Source of the DNA: CBDBON01 sp965208395
GTDB taxonomy: Bacteria; Chloroflexota; Dehalococcoidia; Lucifugimonadales; CBDBON01
Reading direction: 5' to 3'
DNA: 64,000 nucleotides
NCBI GenBank assembly: GCA_965208395.1
Contig: CBDBON010000003.1
Location: forward strand, 744,001 to 808,000
The translations under genes and the position numbers were made by a program. Below are positions 8,070-17,197 of the stretch, in pieces. The notes under the pieces were generated by a model, which saw nothing but the letters and a program-made list of their open reading frames with translations, ran no database searches and was not told where the DNA came from. Numbering within the stretch: position 1 is the stretch's first letter; each line of letters opens with the position of its first letter.

Positions 8070-10094
8070 ATGACCACAAGTGATGTGACAACCCTCCATC
8101 CGCTAAGCTTGCCGGAAGAGCTTGTCCTGATGCTTCTCAACGAAGAGAACGGCTATTTTCATCAGGTGCCCGGCTGGGACTTGAACTGCGCCGTCACCGG
8201 CGCCGCACTCGCGGAACTTTCACTCAGGTCTCGCATCGACACGGACATGGAGTCCCTGTTCCTTCTGGACCGGACGGAAACGGGCGATCCCTGCCTGGAT
8301 CCTATCCTCAAGGAAATTGCGGGCGAGCCGGTTCAACGAAACGCCCAATACTGGATCGAACGGCTCGCTCACCACGCGGAATCGATCATTGATTTGACTC
8401 TGGATCGATTGGTCGAACTGAAGATTCTGGAACACCACGACGGCGATTTCTGGACGCTGTCTCGCACAGTGAGTCAGACGGAGCTGTTTGACAACTCCGC
8501 AGAAGGCGCAGGCATACAGTTCGTCAAGACGCGCATCAGCAGGGCAATCTTCAACAATGAGATTCCCGATCCGAGAGATGTGATCATAATCTGTCTCATA
8601 GACACTTGCGACGTCTTTCGCTTCATATTCCAGCTCGAAGAGAGGGATGAGGAGCGCATCGAGTTCATCTGCAACATGGACCTGATCGGCCGTTCCATCG
8701 CTGCAGCGGTCTCCCACAACCTGGCCGGCCCCTTGCTTCGGCGCTCCGCACTGACCAAGAAGATTCCGACCGTCTCCTTGAGCAAGATGCTGCTCAATCG
8801 TCACATCCGCAGTGGGAACATTCCCGCGCTCTTTACGGACTTGGCGCAAGAGTACGGCCCGGTGTTTCAGATCCGGCCTCCGTTTTCCAAACCGATGATC
8901 TTCCTTGCCGGCGCCGAGACGAATCGCTGGGTTCATCGGCGCGGGCGCATGTACCTGAGAGCCAGGGACTATTTCGCCGACTTCGAGAAGGTCTATGGCG
9001 CGGCCGGCGTGTTGCCTGCTCTTGATGGCGCCGACCATTTCCGGCTGCGCAAGTCCTTGTCCGCCGCCTACTCCCGCAAGAGACTGGCCGACCAGTTGGA
9101 CGAGCTCTACGATCGTGCGCGAAAGCATATGGCGCAGTGGAAGGTTGGGGACTCCTATCCGGCGACGCCCATGAGCCGCCAAATGATTAACGCTCAAATC
9201 TCGCCGTTCATGGTCGGAGTTGAATCTCAGGACATCATCGATGACCTGTTGAAGTTCAAGGAACGGGCCCTCAGCATTCACATCATGAGGATAATGCCCA
9301 AGTTCACGCTTAAAACTCCCGGCATGAGGCGCCGAGCGAAACTCATCGAAACGTTGCTTGAACGAATCCAGAGCGTGCATACGCCCGCCCAGCGAGCGGG
9401 CCAACACCGGAATCTGGTGGACGACTATCTGAGCCTGCACGCGAGCGACCCGCAGTTCGTACCCGAGTCCAACCTGCGATTCGCCTTTACCGCGGCATTG
9501 GTAGCCAGCGCATACCTTGGCGATGCCTTCAGCTTCGCCCTGTACGCTATGGCGTCGCAGCCGGATATCTACGCCAAGATCCAGGCTGAAGCCGACGCCC
9601 TATTCGCCAACGGCGATCCGGATGACCAGGACTTCACTACGTCCGCAATTGACGTGACGCACCGCTTCCTCATGGAGTGCCTGCGCCTCTATCCGATCGT
9701 CCCGATGTCTATTCGAAACGTCATGAACTCGTGCGTGGTCGAGGACTACGAGCTGCCGGTGGGATCACGGATCATCATCGCCCAGACAGCCTCGCACTTC
9801 ATGGAGGACATCTTTCCCGACCCCTTCAAGTTCGATATCGACCGCTATCTGCCTCCGCGCAACGAGCACCGCAGCCCCGGGTACGCGCCCTACGGGCTGG
9901 GCACGCACACCTGCCTGGGCTCCCGGTGGATGGAGCTGCAGCTGGCCGTGAATGTGCTGATGGTAGCGCACTACTTCAGACTGAAGGTGTCCCCCGAGAA
10001 TTTCAAGCTGCGGTTCAACCCCATACCGTCCCTGAAGCCGAGCAAGAAGCTGAAATTCCTCATTGCCGAGCAGAGGCGCGATTTGAACGTCTGA
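8070..10094 (+). CDS. GPP34 (GOLPH3-like) domain-cytochrome P450 fusion
   Basis: A 674-residue two-domain protein. Residues about 9-230 match GPP34, the fold of Golgi GOLPH3/Vps74: LSLPEELVLMLL, AVTGAALAELSLR, TGDPCLDPIL, then a second helical block with NNEIPDPRDVIIICLIDTCD. Eukaryotic members bind phosphoinositides. Residues about 250-660 are a cytochrome P450: K-helix ECLR, FDIDRY, and heme loop PYGLGTHTCLG with Cys615. The I-helix reads VASAYLGDAFSF and lacks the usual acid-Thr pair, so ordinary O2-cleaving monooxygenation is uncertain. It ends 37 bp from the sterol methyltransferase gene, tail to tail. A role in modifying a membrane lipid is my inference from the lipid-type domain and neighbours. 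The domain calls are solid; the substrate is unknown. Confidence 0.9.
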   Translation: MTTSDVTTLHPLSLPEELVLMLLNEENGYFHQVPGWDLNCAVTGAALAELSLRSRIDTDMESLFLLDRTETGDPCLDPILKEIAGEPVQRNAQYWIERLAHHAESIIDLTLDRLVELKILEHHDGDFWTLSRTVSQTELFDNSAEGAGIQFVKTRISRAIFNNEIPDPRDVIIICLIDTCDVFRFIFQLEERDEERIEFICNMDLIGRSIAAAVSHNLAGPLLRRSALTKKIPTVSLSKMLLNRHIRSGNIPALFTDLAQEYGPVFQIRPPFSKPMIFLAGAETNRWVHRRGRMYLRARDYFADFEKVYGAAGVLPALDGADHFRLRKSLSAAYSRKRLADQLDELYDRARKHMAQWKVGDSYPATPMSRQMINAQISPFMVGVESQDIIDDLLKFKERALSIHIMRIMPKFTLKTPGMRRRAKLIETLLERIQSVHTPAQRAGQHRNLVDDYLSLHASDPQFVPESNLRFAFTAALVASAYLGDAFSFALYAMASQPDIYAKIQAEADALFANGDPDDQDFTTSAIDVTHRFLMECLRLYPIVPMSIRNVMNSCVVEDYELPVGSRIIIAQTASHFMEDIFPDPFKFDIDRYLPPRNEHRSPGYAPYGLGTHTCLGSRWMELQLAVNVLMVAHYFRLKVSPENFKLRFNPIPSLKPSKKLKFLIAEQRRDLNV

Positions 10095-10131
10095 CGAGCC
10101 ATGTTGTCGCCCGACACACTAGGGAGAGCGG

Positions 10132-11163
10132 CTAGAGGGGTTTGCGAGCCAGGAAACAGTACAACGGCGTGAAGACCCCGGCCCTGCCGCCCGCGACATA
10201 GGCGTTGGCGGTACGATCTAACAGCCCCACGACGTCCGCAGAACCTTTCGGGAACATCCCCACCGCTTCGGCCAGCCTGGATGCCCCGATGAACGCCTTG
10301 CGACCCAGCGGAATCCTGCGCAGGGCGTTGCCCAGTGTATTGCCCCGGGCCTCCATGGGCTGATACCACGGCGTGGTCGGACTGTTCTCATCGACGGCCC
10401 TATCCTTAGCCTCAATGACCTGAAATCCCGCCGCCTCGAGTGCCCGGGTCACCTCGCCCATAGTCGCGATATCCTTGAGCGCGATGCCGTGCATCAGGTC
10501 TTTTTTCATAGCCAGATGCCGATTGTCGCTGGGATCGAACTTGTCCGTCATGCACATTTCCTGCCCCCAGAAGAGGGCTCCGGGTTTCAGCACGCGGTAG
10601 ATCTCGGAGAACGCTCCCATCTTGTCCGGCGCATGGCACGTCGATTCGATCGCGTATCCCCGGTCGAATGTGTCGTCCGCGATGGCGCCCATGTCCATGA
10701 AGCTGCATGCGTGGTAATCGATCATGTGGGCGAGCCCCGACTCGACGTCCAACGATTTCGCCTTGTCCAGCTGGACTTCGCTGCTGTTGACCCCGACGGC
10801 CCTGACACCGGCCTCACGGACGACACGGCGCATCGGGCCGCCGATCCCGCAGCCTATATCGACTACTGTCATGCCCTCGCTCAACTCCAGCTTGGCAATC
10901 ATCAACCGCTGGTGCCGGACCTTGGAGTCCTCCAGGCTCTCTCGGGGCGATAGCGGCGCGAAGTGCAAGGATTCGCCCCAACCGAACACCATGAACTCGT
11001 TGCAGAGGTCGTAGTATTCCTTGACGGTTTGACTGTGGTCGTAGCCCGTTGGGCCGACATTCTCCACCCTGTCCATCCATCCATCGAAGTGTTTCACACG
11101 ACTGTGGACGTCCGACCCTCTGTACGCGGCCTTGAGCTTGTTGGATAGTTCGCGGAGCGACAT
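10132..11163 (-). CDS. Sterol 24-C-methyltransferase (SMT/Erg6-like)
   Basis: A 343-residue SAM-dependent methyltransferase with the full SMT signature set: FGWGESLHFAPL (sterol region I), VVDIGCGIGGPMRRV (SAM site), GYAIESTCHAPDKMG and EIYRVLKPGALFWG (regions II/III), and a C-terminal PLYCFLARKP like the Sterol_MT_C domain. SMTs alkylate C-24 of sterol side chains. ATG at 11163 follows AGGAAAGAGG; longer readings would overlap the MMPL gene. It lies 11 bp downstream of the MMPL exporter gene. Bacterial SMTs are uncommon and mostly known from uncultivated lineages. An analogous polyprenoid substrate cannot be excluded; no squalene epoxidase or cyclase is in the window. Confidence 0.9.
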   Translation of the reverse strand: MSLRELSNKLKAAYRGSDVHSRVKHFDGWMDRVENVGPTGYDHSQTVKEYYDLCNEFMVFGWGESLHFAPLSPRESLEDSKVRHQRLMIAKLELSEGMTVVDIGCGIGGPMRRVVREAGVRAVGVNSSEVQLDKAKSLDVESGLAHMIDYHACSFMDMGAIADDTFDRGYAIESTCHAPDKMGAFSEIYRVLKPGALFWGQEMCMTDKFDPSDNRHLAMKKDLMHGIALKDIATMGEVTRALEAAGFQVIEAKDRAVDENSPTTPWYQPMEARGNTLGNALRRIPLGRKAFIGASRLAEAVGMFPKGSADVVGLLDRTANAYVAGGRAGVFTPLYCFLARKPL

Positions 11164-11174
11164 AAGCCTCTTTC

Positions 11175-13658
11175 CTACGACGTCTCTCGTCCCTCTTGGT
11201 GGCGTTGGTGTACAGCCTCGATGGCCACGTCGAGTTCGTCCCACGCACGCTGAACCGTGGAGCGCAGGCGCATATTCTGGTACGCGCCCCAGACCACCAT
11301 GGCGGGCAGCACCACCAGTATGGAGACTGCAAGTGAGTAGACGATCGTGATGGTCGCAGTAATCCCGAACTGCGCCGACGCCAGCAGCGGCGATGCTATC
11401 AGCACTCCAAAACCGAACGCAGTGGTCAGCGCGGAGCCCAACAGCGCCGATCCGGTGGTCGCGAGAGTCTTGACCGCCGCTTGCTCCGGGTTGCGCAGGC
11501 GAGAGAACTCCTCGCGGTAGCGGTGAATCACGTGGATGGTATAGTCCACGCCGATCCCGATCGACAGCGCCGTGATGATCGAGGTGACGAGCGTGTAGGG
11601 AATGCCCAGCAGCGCCATCGTGCCCAGCACGCAGATGAGGACGAACACGATCGGCCCCACCGCGACGATTCCCAGCACGGGCTGGCGCAGCGTCACCCAG
11701 AAGAAGATGGATAGGATGCCCAGCGCCACTGCAACGGTGGTGCTGATCGACTCCGTCTGTCCGTCGGTGATCTGGTCAGTGACGGCAACCGCGACGATGC
11801 TTTCCGAAGTCGCCGTAACAGCGGTGTCGTCGCCGAGCCATAGCTCTTCAACGTCGTCGTGCAGCATCCTCGTCCCTCCGGGATCGCCCGGGAAGATTGG
11901 GAACTGGAGAAGCATCGTATCGATGCCCTCCTGATCGTTGACCATGAAATGCGCGAGGTCGGGCTCTTTCGCGAGGAGTTTGTCAATGAACTCCTGCATC
12001 AGCCCCGGATCGAGATCCACTCCAAGCGAGGCCTCGCGGAAGAGCGAAGCCAGCTCAGGGTCGTACTTGTCGCCGGGCTCACCCGAGTCGTTGGTCCAGT
12101 CGTGCACAAACCTCTCATAAGATCCCTGGATCGTCCCTGCGGCGGCTCGCGGGCGGCGCTGCTCGTCCTCGAAGGCGCGCGTGAGGTCGCGGAGGTTCAG
12201 GAGCGTACGGCTCTCTGTGACCTCGGCCTTGATCAGCAGGCTGGCGACCTCCGTCGAGCCGCCGACGGCCGCTTCCAGAGTGTTCATGTCCGCCAGCACG
12301 CCCCCGCCACGGGGCAGGATGTCCTTGATGCTGAATTCGGACTTCAGCCCCGTTGCGGCGTACCCAAGGCCAATGGTGATGAGGACCACTGCGACGAGAT
12401 AGGGAGCCGGCTGACGCGTAACCCATCTTCCAAGCCTCTCAGTCATCTGGGGGATGCCGGGCAGTGCGTTCGAGATGGGACGGGCGGGCTTCAGAGTGCC
12501 GCGCGACTCGCGCCTCCGGTCGATGATCAACCGTCCAGCGGGGATAAGCGTCAGCATCACCACCAGGCTCATCCCCACGCCCAGCCCCGCGACCACGCCG
12601 AAGTCTCCGATGACTCCTATGGGCGAGAACAGGGTCGCCAGCAGGCTGACGATCGTAGTGACGGCAGCCAGCGTGAGCGGGATTGTGACGTGTCTCAGTC
12701 CTGTCCGTACGGCCGGCGCAACCGGCTTGCCCTCGACTCGCTGCTCACGGTAGTGCGAGACCGTCTGGATCGCGTAGTCCACCGTGAGGCTGATCAGGAT
12801 GACGGGCACCATCGCCGTCAGCGAGCTCGGAGAGCCTATCAGCCCCAGTCCATTCGGCCCAAGCCAGCCCTCCACGCCGACGACGCAGGCGATTGCCAGG
12901 ACAAGCCCCAGCAGTGTCAGCAGCATGTCTGAGATGGTGCGGGTGAAGAGCACGAGCAGCACCGCTATCAGCAGCAGCGCCGCCAGTATCAGCGGCGCCA
13001 TTCCTTGCTCCGTGGCCTGCTTGTACTCGTCCTCGACGATCATCGGCGATAGGCTGCTGACGTTCAACGGGCCATCATCCGCCGCAGCCAGCTCGCTGAT
13101 CCTCCGCTCGGCGTTCTGGATCCTCTCGTCGCCGGTATCGGTCAGCCGGATGTTGGCGATTGCGACCGGCGTGCCGTCCGTGTCAGTCCCGGTGATCGCC
13201 GCGAGGGCTTCCTGGATCTCCGGCACGCTGCGGACTGAGTCGATCTGCTCCTGGGTGACCGGCTTGAAGTCGTCCACCTGGAGCGCGGCGCCGACGAGTG
13301 TCGTTGGAGCGACGATCGAGTTCGCAGGCGCCAGGAGGCCGTCCACACTCGTATCGCGGGCGACCTGATCGATCAGGGCGGCCATCTGGGAGAGACCGCC
13401 GGGCGTGATCGCCTCCCCGCGGAAGATGAGGGTCACGACTCTGACATCGCCGGAGTCGCTGAATAGCTCGCTGACTTCACGAGTCGCATTGGCGACTGGG
13501 TGTCCGGGCGGGAGGAACGCCACGTCGGCCCCCTCGGTCGGCTCGTCCCGCAGCGTGGCCCCGGCGGCCAGCACGACGGCGACGACAAGTAGGACGACGA
13601 GCGTGACGTACGGACGGACAGTGACTAGCCAGCTCAGCCTGTCCAGTATCTTGCTCAT
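11175..13658 (-). CDS. MMPL/HpnN-type RND lipid transporter
   Basis: An 827-residue inner-membrane RND-superfamily protein with the two-fold repeat of MMPL/HpnN transporters: an N-terminal helix, an extracytoplasmic domain (residues about 35-215), a six-helix bundle containing ISLTVDYAIQTVSHYREQ, a second loop domain, and a second bundle containing ALSIGIGVDYTIHVIHRYREEF. The two conserved D-Y-x-I sites mark the proton-relay region. This family moves lipids: MmpL3, HpnN for hopanoids, BstA for sterols. ATG at 13658 follows GAGG. Lying between the Rieske and SMT genes, it probably moves the lipid these enzymes modify. No partner adaptor of the BstB/BstC type was recognised. Confidence 0.9.
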   Translation of the reverse strand: MSKILDRLSWLVTVRPYVTLVVLLVVAVVLAAGATLRDEPTEGADVAFLPPGHPVANATREVSELFSDSGDVRVVTLIFRGEAITPGGLSQMAALIDQVARDTSVDGLLAPANSIVAPTTLVGAALQVDDFKPVTQEQIDSVRSVPEIQEALAAITGTDTDGTPVAIANIRLTDTGDERIQNAERRISELAAADDGPLNVSSLSPMIVEDEYKQATEQGMAPLILAALLLIAVLLVLFTRTISDMLLTLLGLVLAIACVVGVEGWLGPNGLGLIGSPSSLTAMVPVILISLTVDYAIQTVSHYREQRVEGKPVAPAVRTGLRHVTIPLTLAAVTTIVSLLATLFSPIGVIGDFGVVAGLGVGMSLVVMLTLIPAGRLIIDRRRESRGTLKPARPISNALPGIPQMTERLGRWVTRQPAPYLVAVVLITIGLGYAATGLKSEFSIKDILPRGGGVLADMNTLEAAVGGSTEVASLLIKAEVTESRTLLNLRDLTRAFEDEQRRPRAAAGTIQGSYERFVHDWTNDSGEPGDKYDPELASLFREASLGVDLDPGLMQEFIDKLLAKEPDLAHFMVNDQEGIDTMLLQFPIFPGDPGGTRMLHDDVEELWLGDDTAVTATSESIVAVAVTDQITDGQTESISTTVAVALGILSIFFWVTLRQPVLGIVAVGPIVFVLICVLGTMALLGIPYTLVTSIITALSIGIGVDYTIHVIHRYREEFSRLRNPEQAAVKTLATTGSALLGSALTTAFGFGVLIASPLLASAQFGITATITIVYSLAVSILVVLPAMVVWGAYQNMRLRSTVQRAWDELDVAIEAVHQRHQEGRETS

Positions 13659-13797
13659 GGCGTGTCCTCTAATCCGGAAGGACCGGGTCAGACGGCGGTG
13701 GCCGTCGCCCGGCTCCGCCAGTACGAATCACTGCTACTGAAGCTCTTCATGCTGTGCCGTCGGCTGACATGTACCCACTTGCGGAGATTTCCAGAAG

Positions 13798-14826
13798 CTA
13801 GGGGTCGGGATAGAACTGGGCGCAATAGGCCCTATAGGGCATGATCTCGCCGTCGGAACGACAGAGGCGGGGACGGGAACGATACTGTTTGTTTTCCCAG
13901 ATCACCAGGTCCTGCTGGACGTCGTGGTGTTGTTGAGAGGCCATGAACCTATTCATGAGAGGCGCGCGCAGCCTCGTGGGGAGAAACCCCAGGCCCACGA
14001 TGAGACGCTTCGGTCTGCTTACTTCCCGCACTTGAGAGACCAGCGACAGGTCGATAAGCGCACCGTCGACAGGGGTCGCCAGAACCCAGAGACGCATGTT
14101 CATCCCGATCGAGTGTTCACGGATGTCCACGAACGAGTAGCCCAGCCCAACGACATTGGTGATGGCGGAGACGCTGAAGGTCAGCTTCGCCACATTAGCC
14201 AACGTCCGCACTCTCTTGAAGTCGAAGCTACTCTCTAGACGAGGCCCGTCGACCGTCAGCCGCCCTACGCGATCCACATTGTCATAGCCGTGAACGTAGC
14301 GCAGGTGGCCCAGGTCAACCGAGTTTTCCGTCGTCTCCTGGGGATGGCCGGGGAAGCGAATGGTCCTGATATTGAGACCGCTCCAGCCCTCTTGGTCCAG
14401 GCCATCCGTGGGCAGGGTCCATTGGGGCGCTCTTCCATCTAGCCCCCACCATGCAAAGATGAGGCCGACAATTTCCTGGGTCTCGAAGATTCGCAGCTTC
14501 GCAGTCTTGGGCGGATCGGCATAGGGTGTGGCGACACACTGGCCGGTTGCATCGAACTCATAGCCATGGAAGGGACAGACTAGCCGGCCGGCGCATATCC
14601 GGCCTCCCGCGCTGGGTCCCAGGTCGGCGCCCAGGTGAGGGCAATAGGCATCGGCCACGCAGACTCGCCCGTCATCGTCGCACCACGCAACGATGTTCTC
14701 CCCCATCCAGGTCTTTTGGATGAGTCCAGCCTTCTGGAGCTCCCTGCGGCTTGAGACGAAGTACCAGCCTTCGGGAAAGGGGGATAACGTCGGGGCGTAC
14801 TCGAGCCTCCCACGTCGGGTTGACAT
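13798..14826 (-). CDS. Rieske non-heme iron oxygenase, sterol-type
   Basis: A 342-residue oxygenase component. The Rieske [2Fe-2S] site is CPHLGADL ... CPFHGYEF (C-x-H ... C-x2-H); the mononuclear iron site is ENSVDLGHLRYVHGYD (N-x2-D-x2-H-x4-H). This spacing and the C-terminal block DLVIWENKQYRSRPRLCRSDG resemble sterol-acting Rieske enzymes such as DAF-36/Neverland cholesterol 7-desaturase and bacterial SdmA (sterol C-4 demethylation). The start at 14826 follows GGAGGAG. A reductase must be encoded elsewhere. It is preceded by a lipoprotein gene 49 bp upstream and followed 139 bp later by the MMPL gene. The sterol substrate is inferred from motifs plus the SMT neighbour. Confidence 0.88.
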   Translation of the reverse strand: MSTRRGRLEYAPTLSPFPEGWYFVSSRRELQKAGLIQKTWMGENIVAWCDDDGRVCVADAYCPHLGADLGPSAGGRICAGRLVCPFHGYEFDATGQCVATPYADPPKTAKLRIFETQEIVGLIFAWWGLDGRAPQWTLPTDGLDQEGWSGLNIRTIRFPGHPQETTENSVDLGHLRYVHGYDNVDRVGRLTVDGPRLESSFDFKRVRTLANVAKLTFSVSAITNVVGLGYSFVDIREHSIGMNMRLWVLATPVDGALIDLSLVSQVREVSRPKRLIVGLGFLPTRLRAPLMNRFMASQQHHDVQQDLVIWENKQYRSRPRLCRSDGEIMPYRAYCAQFYPDP

Positions 14827-14875
14827 CGATTCAGGACTCCTCCCCCGGGTACTCGCACTCTAACACCGTTCCTGT

Positions 14876-15664
14876 CTAGCCTCCCGGATCATCCTCCATC
14901 TGAAGTCCGCACGTCATTGCCGCCCCGAACAGGGCGAAGAATGAGCCTTCGTCGCCTGCACTCAGCGTTTCAGCGAGGCCTTCGGGCCCACCCATCTCCT
15001 CCAGGACGCACTGCAGGTTCTCTCTCTCTTCCGGAGCGAAGCCCAGACCGGCAGCGGCGCCCTCCCACTCCTCCTCGTTCAGACACATGACTGCCAGGAT
15101 GAATGCAGACATGCTGCCAACCATGGCCGCCTCTTCGTCCCCCGCTACGCCTGACACCATCAAGGCGGGAAGGTCAACTTCCTCGATCCCCGTACGAATG
15201 CATCCGGAGGTCTCTACGCTCAGCGAGCCGGCGGCCTCGATGACTCCGGTAAGGAAGATGCGCAGCAGCGTCTCGTCCTCGAAACAGCCAAACAGCTGGG
15301 TCATCTCTTCAGTTGAACCCAGCTCCGGCGCGGCGAAGATCTCCATCAGGCGCCCCAGATCCGCTACTCCTGTGAGACAGGTGAGCTCGGATTCCGACAA
15401 CTGAGAAGCAATCGCCAACGGATCATCCAGACTCAGAGGCTCTATTGCCCCCGTACCGGTAGATTGCTCAGGGACCTGAGCAGTGGCCGTGGGTGCAGGT
15501 GTGGCAGTCGGCTCGGGAGTGGGTGTGGGCACAGGCGTAGCAGTCGGCTCGGGCGTGGCTGTGGGTGCGGGCGTGGCGGTCGGTTCCGGCTCCGCCTCAC
15601 CCCCGCATGCCAGAAGTGTCACCAATGCAATCAACGCTGCGCTGCAGATCAGTTTCGATACCAT
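14876..15664 (-). CDS. Pro/Thr-rich lipoprotein of unknown function
   Basis: A 262-residue predicted lipoprotein. The start MVSKLICSAALIALVTLLACGG (ATG 15664, GGAAGAGAG upstream) gives a normal n-region and lipobox LLAC; an earlier in-frame ATG at 15724 would add 20 hydrophilic residues. A linker of PTATP/PTPTP repeats (about residues 25-65) leads to an acidic helical domain with six cysteines in pairs (TCLTG, GCFED, GCIRT, MCLNE, QCVLE, TCGLQ), suggesting disulfides outside the membrane. I do not recognise the domain. It lies 69 bp after the MFS gene and 49 bp before the Rieske gene, within the lipid island. Confidence 0.8.
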   Translation of the reverse strand: MVSKLICSAALIALVTLLACGGEAEPEPTATPAPTATPEPTATPVPTPTPEPTATPAPTATAQVPEQSTGTGAIEPLSLDDPLAIASQLSESELTCLTGVADLGRLMEIFAAPELGSTEEMTQLFGCFEDETLLRIFLTGVIEAAGSLSVETSGCIRTGIEEVDLPALMVSGVAGDEEAAMVGSMSAFILAVMCLNEEEWEGAAAGLGFAPEERENLQCVLEEMGGPEGLAETLSAGDEGSFFALFGAAMTCGLQMEDDPGG

Positions 15665-15733
15665 TGCTCTCTTCCTTGTTGGTATGCCTGCTTCTCCTAA
15701 TGATACATCTATAAGGTCTGACATGTTAACAAC

Positions 15734-17197
15734 TCAGGCAGAGCCGTTCGGCTCTTCGACATCCTCCACCCTCATCAGAAGGGCTGGCAAGATGGCAAAC
15801 AGGGACAGGAATCCCGCGATCATGAAGAGGTTCTGGAACACAGTCACCCCAGCTTCAATCAAGGGCGCCTCGGTCTCCTGCAGTGTCGCTCCGATCGTCG
15901 CATCGGCGGTCAGGCTGTAGAAGCGCTCTATACCCCAGGCGGACAAGGCTGCCAATCCCAACGCCATCCCTACCATTCGCGATGCGGTGACCAATGAGGC
16001 CGCGGCCCCCCAGTAGTGACTGGGCGCTGCGCTCAAGGCGCTAACGCCGATGGGAGGGATTACCAGCCCAAATCCCAATCCAGCCATCACCAGGGGTACA
16101 GTCAGCCTGAGCTCCTCCACCTCCGTCTCCCAACCACTCATGAACAACAAGCCGGTCCCAATGAACGCAAGGCCGGTAATGCACACCGCCCTCACGCCCG
16201 TCCACCGCAGTATGTAGCCCCCTATCACGGCCCCCACCGGTATGGCGGCCGTGAGTCGGACCAGGTGGAGGGCGCTCTCCCAAGCCTTCTTCTCCATGAC
16301 GGTGCCAGCCATGAGGGGAACGGCTACCAAGGCAATGATCAGGGCGACACCCACAAGGAATTGGGCAATGTTGGAGGACAAGAAGGCCCTGGAGGTGTAC
16401 AGGAAAGATGCCAGCAGAGGCTGGACCGCGTGTCTCTCTACCATGATCAATACGACGACGATGAAGACTCCGCCAGCCAGCATGGCGTGCGGGACGATCG
16501 ACTCTCCTGAGAAGATGCTCCTCTGGGACAGCCCAATGGTGAGAACGGTAAGGGCCACTCCCAGAGCCAGTGCACCGAAGTAGTCCATCTTGGCCTGAGG
16601 GTTGGAACGGTTGGATAGAACTGCCAGAAGCGCTATCAGAATGAAACTCTGGGGTATGTCCAGCCAGAATATCCACCGCCAGCCAATCCACTCTATTATG
16701 GCCCCGCCGTAGAGGGGCCCCAGGACGGAACCGGCTTCAGCCGAGGCGGCCACGAGTCCTATTGCAACTCCCCTTCTCTCAGGCGTCACAGCTGCCACTG
16801 CCATGGCGAGACCTATGGGAACTGTGGCGCCTCCTCCGAAGGCTTGGAGCACCCTCGCTGACACTATCCAGGGAAAGTTCGGCGCAACCGCCACCAACGC
16901 TGACCCGATGGAGAACAAGACCAGCGCAGCTTGGAACATCCTGACGCGGCCATAGACGTCTGACAGGCGCCCCGCCAACGGCATCGCCACGGTATAGCTG
17001 ACCAAGTACCCGGTTACGATCCAGGACGCCCTGTCGAGGTCCGTAAGAGGGATTTCCAGGTCCAGCATGACGCTGGGCAACGCCGCGACCACCACGGTCT
17101 GGTCCAGGGCGGTCGAAAACACCCCCAGGCAGATTATCCCCAAGACAGCCGACTGGGAAGACTCTACGGAAGAGAGTAAAGTCCTGACAGAGCTCAC
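15734..17197 (-). CDS. MFS exporter, DHA2 (EmrB/P55-like) family
   Basis: A 487-residue major-facilitator protein with about 14 helices. The DHA2 signatures are DQTVVVAALPSVMLDL in helix 1, GRLSDVYGRVRMF (motif A) and the motif-C region LVAASAEAGSVLGPLYGG. Its ATG overlaps the TGA of the LprG-like lipoprotein gene by 4 nt. In mycobacteria the LprG lipoprotein and the Rv1410c/P55 MFS protein form an operon that moves triacylglycerol-type lipids to the outer envelope; the same pairing here suggests lipid rather than drug export. A second MFS/LprG-like pair is at 52095-54332. Confidence 0.9.
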   Translation of the reverse strand: MSSVRTLLSSVESSQSAVLGIICLGVFSTALDQTVVVAALPSVMLDLEIPLTDLDRASWIVTGYLVSYTVAMPLAGRLSDVYGRVRMFQAALVLFSIGSALVAVAPNFPWIVSARVLQAFGGGATVPIGLAMAVAAVTPERRGVAIGLVAASAEAGSVLGPLYGGAIIEWIGWRWIFWLDIPQSFILIALLAVLSNRSNPQAKMDYFGALALGVALTVLTIGLSQRSIFSGESIVPHAMLAGGVFIVVVLIMVERHAVQPLLASFLYTSRAFLSSNIAQFLVGVALIIALVAVPLMAGTVMEKKAWESALHLVRLTAAIPVGAVIGGYILRWTGVRAVCITGLAFIGTGLLFMSGWETEVEELRLTVPLVMAGLGFGLVIPPIGVSALSAAPSHYWGAAASLVTASRMVGMALGLAALSAWGIERFYSLTADATIGATLQETEAPLIEAGVTVFQNLFMIAGFLSLFAILPALLMRVEDVEEPNGSA

